Positions 46,944 to 57,674 of a stretch of 64,000 nucleotides of DNA are shown here, piece by piece. The position numbers were made by a program, and so were the translations under genes. Position 1 is the stretch's first letter. Each line of letters opens with the position of its first letter. The notes below the pieces were generated by a model that saw nothing but the letters and a program-made list of their open reading frames with translations, did not search any database and was not told the DNA's origin. The stretch lies in the NCBI GenBank assembly GCA_963924555.1, contig OZ004595.1, positions 4,954,599 to 5,018,598 on the forward strand, read 5' to 3'. Origin of the DNA: Crambe crambe (Eukaryota; Porifera; Demospongiae; Poecilosclerida; Crambeidae).

Positions 46944-47874
46944 ATGCATCCAGCAAAGAACATGCTTCTTGTTGGAGTACTTACAGTTGTGTGCTCACTA
47001 ATGTGGTTCGAACCAACAGCTTCCTGTGCCACTTCTGATTCTGAGGTTGACCCGATGGATGGTGATCACTTTGAAGGAGACTTGGCCATTAGCAAGGAAC
47101 TGATAGATACCTACTATGGAGATACAGCATCTGTATGTTCACTCAATCATCTACAGTAGCTTAAATAATCAATATGACTTCAATTTGTGGCAATTGATAG
47201 CTAATGGATTTCAATAGTTAATGTATCGTCTTTATTGTAGATTTCTACAACTGCAGTACGTGCATTGGATCGTCGTTGGCCAAAGGGAAAAATATTTTAC
47301 AAACTCGACAATACCCTTAAAAAGGGCACAAAGAATAAGGTGTGGAAAGCCATGAGGATTTTTTCGGCCAAAACTTGCTTGAAGTTCAAACGCAGGAGAA
47401 ACTGTAAAGGAGGCTGTCTGTTATTCTTTTCAGGAAAAACAGGCTGTTGGAGCACTTCTGTTGGGTACAGTGGACGTGATAAACCTCAAGAGTATACACC
47501 TCCAGCAGCCAGAATGTGCCACAGTCAGTAAGATAATGCACCAAATAGGTCATGCTATTGGTCTATGGCACGAACAGAATCGACCTGATCGTGATGAATA
47601 CGTAAAGATTAAGCTTGAAAATGTCAAGGAAGGCAAAGAAGGTGATTTCAGGAAGCGTACATGGGATATGGTGGACACTAATGGTCTGCAGTATGACTAC
47701 GCCTCGATTATGCATTCCCCCCGAAAGAAATTTAGCAAGAACAGGAAATTCACTATTGTTGTTACCAACCAGGAAGTTTATGAAGAGCAATGCAGGCCCA
47801 ACCTTGGAAAAGCTGTGAAGTTGAGTGATGGAGATATCACAGTGATCAACAGGCTGTACGAGTGCAAAGCTTGA
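46944..47874 (+). pseudogene. Astacin-type metalloprotease 1, inactivated
   Basis: Exons 46944-47132 and 47241-47874 are joined in phase 0. The start gives a signal peptide (MLLVGVLTVVCSLMWF), and the propeptide keeps FEGDL, whose Asp caps the zinc in astacin proenzymes. The catalytic region aligns to copy 2, but three defects are visible. A one-base surplus plus a lost codon near 47480-47490 shift the frame and lead to TAA just after MCHSQ. In the continuing frame the zinc motif reads HQIGHAIGLWHEQ, with Gln for the catalytic Glu. The Met-turn reads SIMHS, with Ser for the conserved Tyr. It is therefore almost certainly not an active protease. The frameshift alone could be an assembly error, but the two substitutions argue for real decay. 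Confidence 0.85.
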
Positions 47875-48540
47875 GAAGAACATGTAGCTCTGAAGATATG
47901 ATATTATAACAATCAGCTACTAATATAGACAGCAAATAGAATAAGCTGCACAATTATATCAGCATGCAGCTGTATAATAATTATAACTATCCATTCCCCA
48001 AGTTCCAGATCAGTAGATTTCCAGCATTAACTAGCTAATATTCAGTTCCCTATGGACTTATTATCTGGCTAACTACAATTTGATACACACAGAAAAAAGG
48101 AGCCCTTTGTATAGCTAGCAATAACATCTCCAGCTAACATAGCAGTAGCTATTCAGCATTACTTCTCTGCACAGTTGCATGGTTTCCCTACCTTATTACA
48201 GTAATGCAGTTGCACAGCCAAATCGTTGAGTTTATCTGGCCATTTCCTGTTGGTCAGACAGTATAGCAGGTGTTTTGAAATCAGTGTGAATTCAGTGCTA
48301 GCTATGCCATCAGATGTCAGGTCAACAGTGATTAGTTATAATTAGCTAGTCCTGTAAGTCATGATCAGAAAAGACATGCCCCCCTATATAGCTTCTTGGA
48401 TACTCGACCTGTTCCCTATGGCATGCACATGACCATGAAATTGTGTTTATTGTGGCAATTAGCTTGAGTTCAGTCTTATCTGTCAGCACCTACTGGTATA
48501 TAAACTACACCTGATAGCAAAGTTAACAAGCTAGCTTCCA
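47875..48540. other. Intergenic DNA between astacin copies
   Basis: AT-rich sequence with many AGCTAGCTA words. I see no gene. Confidence 0.4.
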
Positions 48541-49260
48541 TTAGACCAGCAGTGCATGAGTTCTATTCATCCATCAGTATTTTCTCCAGGCAAAAATCAA
48601 TATGACACTTGTGCTCCAATCATGACCATTAATTTTAACCCATCTGGCTAGTTAGAAAGAGACATGCCCAGTCATTACACAGCTAGCTTCCATTTCCTTC
48701 CAATAGACCATGCATGCCCAGTTGTTATGGTACCATACTGCTAGCTTTCAATAGAGTAAGACCATGCCCTGCAGTGCAAGTGACAGGTTCTATTCTCCCC
48801 AGGCAAACAATAGATGGTTCCTTGACTGACCCATGACCATTCGGCCCACCTGTATGATAGGGAGTGTAGAGATATAGCTAACCAGTCGTTATAGCACCAT
48901 AGATGGTCATAGAGAGCTAGCTTCTTTCCTTCCAATTGACCATGCCCAGCAGTGCAAGTGACAAGTTCTATTCATCAGTATACAGTCAGTATTTTTCCCA
49001 GGCAAATAATACGTAGATGATTCCTTGACTGACCATGACCATTTGGCCCACCTGTACAATTAGTCTGGCGTCGCCAGCCCAGCTATACTGGGCTGGCGAC
49101 GCCAGACTACTGTACAATATAGGGAGTATAGAGAGCTAGCTTCCATGGACTTTCCTTCCAATAGACCATACCCAGCAGTGCGAGTGACACATCAGGTAGC
49201 TAGTTATACAGTCAGTAGCTATTTTCTCCAGGCAAACAATAGATGGTTCCTTGACATTCA
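48541..49260. repeat. Degenerate tandem repeat of roughly 190-220 bp, four copies
   Basis: Blocks starting GACCATGCCCAGCAGTGCA, with CCAGGCAAACAATAGATGGT and ACCATTCGGCCCACCTGTA-like parts, occur near 48543, 48770, 48949 and 49164. The copies differ by indels, so the array is old. The third copy contains the hairpin insertion at 49061. Confidence 0.75.
49061..49109. mobile_element. 49-bp hairpin insertion with 9-bp direct repeats
   Basis: Perfect 22-bp arms (TAGTCTGGCGTCGCCAGC... and its complement) surround a CTATA loop. The direct repeat CTGTACAAT flanks it at 49052-49060 and 49110-49118. The second copy of the surrounding tandem repeat lacks it (CACCTGTATGATAGGGAG), which gives an empty-site comparison. 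Confidence 0.8.
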
Positions 49261-49367
49261 GAACCTACCTAATAAGCTACATAGCAAGCTGTATAATAAT
49301 AAGCATATAAAGAGACATGCCCAGTCAGTAACTATAGCTGGCTATGATCCCTTAAGAATAGTTAGCC

Positions 49368-51633
49368 ATGCATTCTGTGAACAATCTTCTACTTCTTATT
49401 GGAGTTCTCATAGCTGTGTATTCAACAACAACATGGTCCAAGCCAACAATTGCCAGTGTTACTTTACATGATCGTAAGACTTTTGATGACTTTACAAAGT
49501 TAATCAACCTGATATTCAAGGTGCAGCATGGATTAAAACAATACTCCAGATAGCTATATAGCTTATTAGTTATGGTATAGCAGCTTACTAGCTGTTTGGG
49601 TTGCAGATCAGGACTTTGTCCGACCAGTAATTTTGGCAGGAGTGGATAAAGGTGCAACCTTCATGAAGGGCTTGAAAGAATCATATAGGAACCGGTTTAC
49701 ATTTTAACATAATATTAATATAGCTAGCTAGGTGGAAAAGTGAATTTCTCCTACCATACTAAATCACTTAATCATGAGTTTCAGAACTTCATTTGGTCTT
49801 CATTTGGCCTACATAGCTAACTATCATGTACATAGCTTAGCCATAATGCTCAGGGTCATATTAGGATACTACTCAGGGTCACAGGGTAGGATACTATTCA
49901 GGATTCCTTAATGTTTCATGTACTATAGGATTTCATTTATCCAACACAAAACAAAGACCTACCCGAAACAAAAGATGGTAATGATAATGTCCTGGACGAA
50001 GAAGATGACACAGGCCTGGATGAAGATGATGACAGTGACATGGATGAAGAAGATGACACAGGCCTGGATGAAGATGATGACAGTGACATTGATGAAGATG
50101 AGGAGGACGATTACTACACTGGTGAAGAGGATGGAGGCAGCCCACTCTATGAAAATGGTGACTACTTTGAAGGAGACTTAGCCATCAGCAAGCAACTCAT
50201 TGATGCCTATTACGGAGATCCAAATGATGCATCTGTATGTTAACTAGCTACATACATGTATGTATGTATGCATGCAAATTGTATTAGTTATTACTAAGAT
50301 CAGTGGGAAAAAATTGCTTAGCTCTACAGGCTAAAATCAGTGAAATCAGAATACTTCCCTCCTAGAGTCAGCAACTCCTAACTTGAAGACAGAACACCTT
50401 CAATGTGCTAGGACTAAGCATGAAGAGCAGAAGACAAAGCAGTATCATTTTACAGTGACTTCTAAAATCACATAGCATCTGAAGTATAATGTACCTATAT
50501 CTAGAGGCATAGCTACACTGCAAAAACGATTGGGTTAAAACAAGTTACCAGAGTTGCAGATTGTCATGGAAACTGCAACTCTGGTAACTAAATATGGGTT
50601 ATTTTTACCCAATCGTTTTGCAGTGTATGTATTGCATGGGCTGTCTGATACAGGAATAGCTAAGCCTGCTCTATAATGCACTGACTTACTGTGTGCATGC
50701 ATAGTTACGAATGTATAATACATAGCTAAAGCGGGGCTATTTCGAACGGCGGGTAATTCCGTATTGTTCAAATATTTCTGAAACTACTCAGGCTTCTGAG
50801 CTCAATGTTGGAGGATATAATCTACCATAATAGTAGAATATACCTTTCAAAATAGAGCTCATAAGCTCGAGGAGTTTTGAAAATATTTGACCCTACGGAA
50901 TAGCCCCACCGTTCGAAATAGCCCCGCTTTACCTTAACCTTCCTTATAAGTCATGCTGACTTACGTAGTCATGGCTAGCTACTTTATTTTCTCACAGATC
51001 TCTACAAATGCAGCTCGTGGTTTCAGACGTCGTTGGCCCAATGCAGAAGTGTTGTACAAGTTTGATGACACTCTTCACAATGGAACAAAAACAAGCATTT
51101 TGAGATCCATGAAGGAGTGGTCAGACGTCACCTGTTTGAAATTCGCACCTCAAAAGGAGTGCAAAGGGGGATGCCTGCTATTTTTTTCTGGCCGTGGCGG
51201 TTGCTGGTCCAATTCTGTCGGGTATAAAGGTCATAAGAAGTATCCTCAGCGCATACACCTGAAGCAGCCAGGATGCACAAGCATTCGAGTGATAATGCAT
51301 GAGATAGGACATGCTATTGGACTGTGGCACGAACAAAGCAGACCAGATCGTGATGAATACATTACAATTAATTTCGAAAACATAAAGCCAGGAAGAGAAG
51401 GAAATTTCAGAAAGCGCAGATGGGACCAAGTGGACACACAGGGTCTGTCATACGATTATGCTTCACTCATGCAGTATGGTCAAGGAGCCTTCAGTAAGAA
51501 TAGAAATAGTACCATTTCCATCACAAATAAGAAGGCACATGAGGCCCAGTGCAGCCCAAGATTAGGAGCTGCTAGGGAGTTGAGTTATGGGGACTACACA
51601 GTTATCAACAGGATGTATGACTGCGAATTATAG
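49368..51633 (+). CDS. Astacin-type secreted metalloprotease 2
   Basis: A secreted zinc endopeptidase (M12A). The signal-peptide exon starts at 49368 (NLLLLIGVLIAVYS). Exon 49929-50234 encodes a propeptide with a very acidic repeated stretch (EEDDTGLDEDDDSD, twice) and FEGDL, the zinc-capping motif. Exon 50998-51633 encodes the catalytic domain, 212 codons: WPNAEVLYKFDD, HEIGHAIGLWHEQ with intact zinc ligands and Glu, and the Met-turn SLMQYG with Tyr kept. The first junction is uncertain: either a donor at 49521 (GTGCAG) joins directly, or a donor after LHD (GTAAGA) joins through a 20-nt micro-exon at 49607-49626. Both keep frame. A polyadenylation signal AATAAA lies near 51718. No CUB or EGF domain follows, so the protein is a minimal astacin. 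It is a tandem duplicate of copy 1. Confidence 0.87.
50514..50637. mobile_element. MITE with TACACTGCAAAA ends
   Basis: The inverted ends TACACTGCAAAA...CGATTGGGT and their complement ending TTTTGCAGTGTA are bounded by TA. An inner hairpin (GTTACCAGAGTTGCAG and complement) adds pairing. It lies in the astacin 2 intron. Confidence 0.8.
50727..50931. mobile_element. 205-bp MITE with TAAAGCGGGGCTATTTCGAA ends
   Basis: Near-perfect inverted repeats of about 20 bp at each end, with TA at both edges. Further subterminal sequence also pairs (CTACGGAATAGCCCC against GGGTAATTCCGTA). It is non-coding and in the astacin 2 intron, about 90 bp from the previous MITE. Confidence 0.82.
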
Positions 51634-52018
51634 CTAGCTAGCTACCTCCTGTAACTATTTGGATGATTCTACACGATTGCTATAGCTAATTATACAGTTG
51701 ATTTTTGTGGCTATATAAATAAAACATTTTGGCCCTGTGAAATTCCTGCTCTTATTAGTTAATGGTGCAATGAAGCAGACTATCTAATAATGAGACCACT
51801 TGTGTGTCAAGACCACCCAATTAATCTCGTGCCTTTCTTCCTGGCTCATAACTGTGGCTATATAGCAAAGCAGGTCAGGGACTGCATGGACACTAATTTT
51901 GATCCAGCTCTTCAGTGCTTGAATAACCCCCAAATGGAAAGGTCTGATAATTATAATAAAACTACAATTTGATACAAATCAAACCAAAGTTTGGTCCTGT
52001 TATTATGTACATACGTAG
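51634..52018. other. Astacin 2 3' flank
   Basis: AATAAA at about 51718-51723 is the likely polyadenylation signal. At 51982-51996 there is an AACCAAAGTTTGGT-type palindrome like those behind the coiled-coil copies. No gene is seen. Confidence 0.45.
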
Positions 52019-52600
52019 CTAAATAAACCAAAAATAATCGATTGAGTTACTGTAGCTACTTCCTTCTTGAAAATGCTGACAGGAAAGCCTGATGGACACT
52101 CTCTCTTTCAACTTTTCCTGTGAGGAAGGAAAAAAGTCTGAGAGCATTACCTTCTGAGCTTCACTGGATGTAATAATGGCGAGCCTTTGGAAAAGGTGGG
52201 TGGTGGAGTCAGCAGGTGGGATTTCCAAACTTCTGGGTTGGCCCGATAGTCTGCCAAGGCTCTTGATGGTGTCAATTGCTCTGTCACTCCAACCTCCTAT
52301 TGACTCCAAATGAAACCTTGTGTAGAAGACGTCCCTGTGATTGTTTGTGGAGATGACTGTGACATCCAGGGCAGCAGGCTGGCCTCCTTTTCTAGGGTGG
52401 GAGGTGGATGTCAGCAGGGTGGCTGTGCATGAGATCCACCGGAATGAGAGTCGTGACTCAACTGTCACTGAAACTGCCTGGCAAACTGGGCATCTGATTC
52501 CATCTGGAGTCCGGCCGGCTGCCGGCCAGCCAATGTTGGAGATATAGCCAGAACTCCCAGTCATGCATGTGAAGACCAAGGGCAGAGGAAGGAATGACAC
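52019..52600 (-). pseudogene. Fragment resembling the C-terminal end of a retroelement ORF
   Basis: The 193-codon frame contains a CPVC pair, then GGQPAALDVTVIS and FHLESIGGWSDRAIDTIK. This succession (an 'AALDVTV' strand followed by a Glu-Gly-Trp block) resembles the C-terminal part of non-LTR retroelement polyproteins common in invertebrate genomes. That resemblance is from memory and unverified. No reverse transcriptase core (YADD) is present, so this would be a truncated relic. The following DNA to about 52860 may be further decayed sequence of the same element. It could instead be an unrelated small gene. Confidence 0.4.
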
Positions 52601-53087
52601 TCAGCCAGTCTAGATCTCAGCATGGGAGATTGAGGTGGAGAGGACCTGGAATCTGGGGCTGTAGCGAGTTCATCCCATAACAGCCTGGTCAATAGGCCCC
52701 TGTAGATGACCTTGTCTGAGAGGGATGCCTATCTCCTCAATGGTGGTCTAGTCCTCACTTTTGCTGGCTTTGGATAGGTCCTAAAGTGCAGGGATCAGAT
52801 GTCTTGAGGTGTCAGTAACCCTGCCTAGGATCCTGGCAACTAATGTGGGCCTTGACATGCACACAATGTGTTAAAAGCACGGTACCTTGTTATCTTGCTA
52901 CGTAGCTAGGTAGCTATAGGTAATCTTTCTATAGTACAGCTAGATATTGTCGATAATAAAAATAGCTCAATCTTCCAAGTTTACTTCACTGCATGACATG
53001 AGTAAAACTATTAGCTAGCTATATTATTAGCTATTATGGCTTTTTAAAGAAAACATTAGTTAAGTTGGAGGTCTTAAACACCAACCC
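52601..53087. other. Intergenic DNA 3' of copy E
   Basis: Possibly decayed upstream sequence of the retroelement fragment up to about 52860, then AT-rich DNA with GCTAGCTA words. No gene is called. Confidence 0.35.
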
Positions 53088-54341
53088 TTAAGATAGGGTG
53101 AGTTGATTTAGGATCCAAGTAGCTTCTTTAGCATGAAATGTATTTGGACACTTCGGTTTGCTCTTCATCTTCACTTCTTTCTCCTCATCAGATTCCGAAC
53201 TGATGCTGTTTGCAATGCTGCCATTTGATGAGTGTGTATCATCATCACTGTCAAGAACATAGATGTTCCTGATATCATCTAGCTCATCTTTTCCCCTAGA
53301 AGTATGAAGGACCTTATGGCTTTGGTTCTGCTTATAATCAGAGGGCCTGGGATTGTCATCAGTATGATCATGAATCTCTACTTGTCTTGGTGGAACTTGG
53401 CCCTTAGCAAAAAAACATGAAGGTGTTGGCCTTTGTGGAGCTGATTTCTTATCATTCATAACCTGCAGATCACATTGAATCTTTCGTTCATACTTTTTGA
53501 TACGCTTGTTAATCTTCTTTTTCCGAATCAATCGCTTGTCACACTTTCCATAAAGCTCCCTTCTCCTCAGCCAAGATTTAGCAATACCAAAGTCCATATC
53601 AAATTTCCACCAACTCTTTTTCTTCTTTTGAGTTTTCTTTTGAGTTTTCATTGCCTCAATCTTCTCTGTTTTCTTCCCAATTTGATTTTTCAAATCATCA
53701 ATTCCATTCTGTAGTTTCTCCACACGTTGTTTCTCCTCCTTTATACAAGATTTGATGGTTTTCTGCATCTCTTTCCTCCTCTCTGTTTCCTTGTTGAGTT
53801 TGTTCTCTGATTTAGCCAGTCTCCTCTCAACCTTATCTTGTACTTGTTCTCTCTTCCTTTCTGGGGCATTTTGCTTCTTCACAGCAGGTTTATTTTTAGA
53901 CTTCTCAAGACTTTCATAGACGCTGGCTTTATTCACAGTAGAAGATTTGCCATCAATAACTATGTTTGATTCGGGTGTTGACCTAAACAGAACAAAATTT
54001 GATCAAAGACATACTATAGAATTACGTAGCTATTTTGTACAGCTATTTAGCAAGTTAATTCAATTTACTACTTACTCATCCATCAGATCCAGATGTCCAG
54101 GTAGTAGAGTGTATTGTTGTCCCTCATCTTCTCCTACAGGAACTTTGGAGTGGGTGATACACTTACTCTTTTCTATTTGGTAGTTGGAGGTTCCACATTC
54201 TTCAGTGCTTCCTTCTTTCCTATTGATAAAGCCAGTAGTGGAATTATCCTCTCCAAAGTCAATATCTTCACTGTCTCTTTTAAAATTGAAAAATTTTCGT
54301 AGCATAGAGACAAAAATTGACCTGACTGTCCAACCAGACAT
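53088..54341 (-). CDS. Coiled-coil family copy E (single-module type, inverted)
   Basis: Exons 54076-54341 and 53088-53982 join GA|G and give 386 residues. It is the inverted counterpart of copy B, with the same exon structure, the same MSxxTVRSIF start and the same WILNQLTLS end. Motifs: LLPGHLDLMDE boundary, a basic coiled coil (RLAKSENKLNKETERRKEMQ), SWWKFDMDFGIAKSWLRRRE, PSCFFAKGQVPPR and a DSDDDTHSSNGS tail. Differences from copy B include an extra KKTQKK and loss of four residues after QVPP. An upstream in-frame ATG exists at 54413, but similarity to copy B begins only at 54341. Open throughout and probably functional; the role is unknown. Confidence 0.75.
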
Positions 54342-54966
54342 TTTTCTACTATTGTTTTCGTCAATAAGCGTGCAGCGCAGGGAAACGCTATTCAATACGG
54401 TACATGCGCGCATATCAAGTTATTCTGTTGGTAAAGGGTCGCGCTACGCAAAAAAAAAAGAGTATAGAATAATGCAGATATTTATGATAATACATAGCTA
54501 GCTATCAAGGACAGCTAGTGAGGATTAAGGTGACAAAGAGCAATTCATGCGAATTAATTATTATTGCCAGGCCTTCAATTTGAAGTAAGCTAGATTTATT
54601 AGCCTATGCACTAGTCTCGCGTAGCCGGTCATCACAGGAGTTGCCTGACCAATGCTGTGCAGTTCATACAATTTTGGAAGTGGTTCCTCATTTGTTCTTA
54701 TCTTAGGCAACATAATTATGGTAGCTAACTAGCTAGCTAGCTATAGCTATGTGTGTTAATGATCACGTTATAATTATTGTAAAATAAACTAAGCAAAAAA
54801 ACCAAAGTTCAATCTCTTGAAATAAATTCAGTCACTCCTCCTGCTGACTTATATAACTGGACTCTATCTCATACATACTTCAGGGAGCAATGCTTCACTG
54901 AAATGACTGGATGTTAAGTGTTAAGGGCTTCAGTCAATGTCTTTGGAGTTCTCACCATTCTTTACA
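54342..54966. other. Region between copies E and F
   Basis: It holds the promoter side of copy E (ACATGCGCGC at about 54404, GGTAAAGGGTCGCGC at about 54431) and the 3' flank of copy F, including a degenerate AACCAAAGTTCAAT block near 54800. Its arrangement mirrors the A-B spacer at 1310-1971. Confidence 0.5.
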
Positions 54967-57177
54967 CTAGCTAGCTGACACGGCTTCTTTTGTGCCAAAA
55001 CGCCATTTTACCTTTCCTTCACTCTTGTGTTCCTCTTCAAAACTAGCACAGCTGTTGAGGCTGTCATCTTTCTGCCTGGAAGCACCGAGGTATCTCTGAA
55101 AGGCCTTGTTCTGGAAACCAGAAGGTCCAAGATTTTCATGTAACTCTGCTTGTTTGTTCTCTTTTGGTGGAAATAGGCCGTCAGCAAAGAAACATGGAGG
55201 TACAGGCTTTGGTTTTCTATTCTCTTCACTCAAGATGCGTACAGAACGGCTTCAGTGATCATAGTCTTTTATTCTCTTCTCAATCTTCTTCTTGGAAGAA
55301 TACAGCTTATTACGCTCTCCACAAAGCTGTCCTCGTCTCAGTAAAGACTTTTTGATATGAAAGTCCATATCAAGTTTCCAACTCAAGGGTTTATCCTTTC
55401 CTGCTTTCCTTTGAGCTTTCATTGTATCAATTTTCTCCACTTTCTTATCGATTTTTGCATTGAAATCATCAATTTCTCGCTGTATCTTTTGCATGAGCTC
55501 CTCTTCCTCTTGTATGCGAGCTTTGAGAGCTGCCTTCACCTTCTTCTTCTTTTCTGTTTCCTTGTCCAGTTTCTTTTCTGACTTAGCCAGTCGTTTCTCA
55601 AGCTTCTCTTCATCATTTCCTCTCTTTATCATTGGATTCTTCTTTTCTTCTCTGTTTTGCAATTGTGTACTATAGAGAGACTCTTTCAAGAGAAGAGAAA
55701 ATATATAATTTCAATGTCTGTACATTGATATTCGTATTACACTTACCATTCTTTACACTCCCTGACACAGGATCAGTGAGCATTTTTTGTAACAGAACGC
55801 CATCTTCTTTGTCTTTCCCCTTTCCTTCACTCTCGCATTCCTCCTCGTTACTGACTCTGCTGTTGAGGCTGTCCTTTGATAAATGCACATCATCTTTGTG
55901 CCTGGAAGCACGGAGGTACCTCTGAAAGGCCTGGTCTTGGAAACCAGAAGGTCCAGGTTTTTCATGATCAATATCAAACTCTGTTTGTTTATTCTCTTTT
56001 GGTGGGATGAGACCGTCTGCAAAGAAGCATGGAGGAACAGGCTTTGTTTTCCTACTTTCATCACTCAAAATGTGTACAGAGCCAATTTTGAAATCATATT
56101 TTTCTATTCGCTTCTCTATGTTCTTCTTAGAAGAACACAGCCTGTTATGCTCTGCACAAAGTTTTCCCCTTCTCAGCAAAGACTTTTTGATATGAAAGTC
56201 CATATCGATTTTCCAACTTAAGGGTTTATCCTTTTCTGCTTTCCTTTGAGCTTTCATTGTATCAATCTTCTCCACTTTCTTATTGATCTTGACATTGATA
56301 TCATCGATTTCTCCCTGCATCTTTTGCATGAACTCCTCTTCCTCTTGTATGCGAGCATCGAGGGCTGCCTTGACCTTCTTCCTCCTCTCTGTTTCCATAT
56401 CAAGTTTCTTCTCTGACTTCTGCAGCTTAGCTTCTACTTTCTCTCCCCTTTTCCTCTCCTTTTCTTCTTGGGTTTTTTGCTTCTTCAGAGACTTTTCATC
56501 TTTTGTAGAAATTTCCTTCATCTCAGCAACAATGACTTCTGTGTTTATACCATGACCTTTTTCCTTTTCCTTGAGTGACTGCTTGATCATCATTGTATTG
56601 CTGTCATTCAATCCAGACCTTAAAAAAATTTAATAATAATTACTTGCACAAACCATTTTTGTACCCTAATGATAAAACATTTTAATATCTTTCTGTACAT
56701 ATTCACAATTGCACACATGTGTAATTGATAGCTATCATGAAGATTAGTATGTTGGCTCAGTTTGTTTGTCCAAAATTAATTAGTTAAGTTAAATATCTGG
56801 ACTGGCTACACTTAGACAGGCTAGACTTACTCATCTATCAAAGCTCCAGGCAATGGAATGTATTGTTGCCCCTGCTCTTCCACACGAAATGGCTCAGGTT
56901 GAATCAGAGGGGAATAGATGATACACTTGCTCATCTTTATCTGGCAGTTGGTTCCACACACTGCTTCCTTGCTGCTGCATGTCAAGATATCAGTAAGTCC
57001 ATTTTCTCCAACTGCAGGATCTTTCTCTTCTTCAGGAATCCTTTTCACCTTCTTAATCTTACGTCTCACAGAGCCAAAAATCGACTTGACTGTCCATTTT
57101 TTCCCGGTTGACCCCTTTGGACCAGCACTGGAGTCATGTTCCACAAAATACTTTCTCGAATTCTTCAAAAAACTCAT
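54967..57177 (-). CDS. Coiled-coil family copy F (two-module type, inverted; in-frame TGA)
   Basis: Exons 56831-57177, 55747-56618 and 55252-55682 give 549 residues up to a TGA at 55252-55254. Exon 1 parallels copy D (MSFLKNSRKYF, KKWTVKSIFGSVRRKIKK, PLPGALIDE). Exon 2 has module 1 with SWKIDMDFHIKKSLLRRGK, CFFADG and GPSGFQDQAF. Exon 3 has the second coiled coil and SWKLDMDFHIKKSLLRRG, and ends KDYDH. The TGA replaces a CGA Arg codon found in copies A and D. Beyond it the same frame stays open for about 95 codons (RSVRILSEENRKP, CFFADG, GPSGFQNKAFQRYLGAS) to 54967. I set the feature to include this tail. Translation most likely ends at the TGA. Promoter sequence is shared with copy D. Confidence 0.72.
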
Positions 57178-57365
57178 TTTCCCTGAGATTCTTCTTAAGT
57201 TTCAACTACAAATGACTTAAATAAAATTTCTCGCGATAACTGGCACAAAATTTTCACTTTCTAGCACACACCAAGAACTAGCGCGTTCTCAAAAAGCGTA
57301 CAATGGCTCTGACGCTAATTTAGCGGGCATGCGCGCTTAGCTAGCCTCGCGCGCACGCGTCAATC
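57178..57365 (-). promoter_or_regulatory. Conserved CpG-rich promoter block of copy F
   Basis: The reverse complement matches the block before copy D: TTTCTCGCGATAA-, AAGAACTAGCG-, AAAGCGTACAAT- and GGCATGCGCGC-type segments in the same order. Its conservation suggests promoter function. Confidence 0.45.
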
Positions 57366-57674
57366 AATCAATCAATCTTAGCAATGTAAAGCCCAAAGGG
57401 CATATGCAAAATAAACGGGGAAAAAAGAATGTCAGGTGACTGAGGGAGGCTACTCAGGTGTAACATAAAAATGATTTATAACAAGTGATAAGTCAGATTC
57501 TGATGATGACAGAGCAGAGAATATGCGTTGTTAATATGCGCATGCGTACATGTATACGTACTCACAATAATATTATAATACCACTCTAATTGTAGTTCTT
57601 CAAAGTTTATTTCACTGCATGACTTGAGTAAGATTATTATTTAAGATATTAGTTAATTCAGTGAGATAAAATGG
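57366..57674. other. Spacer upstream of copy F
   Basis: A CAAT-repeat (CAATCAATCAATCAATC) begins near 57361 and a GCGCATGCGTACATG stretch lies near 57540, reminiscent of the promoters of other copies and possibly belonging to the decayed copy beside it. No gene is seen. Confidence 0.4.

Noticed and set aside
57357-57378. CAATCAATC run considered as a CRISPR or regulatory array
   Set aside because: It is a simple 4-bp microsatellite, and CRISPR arrays are not expected in animal nuclear DNA.
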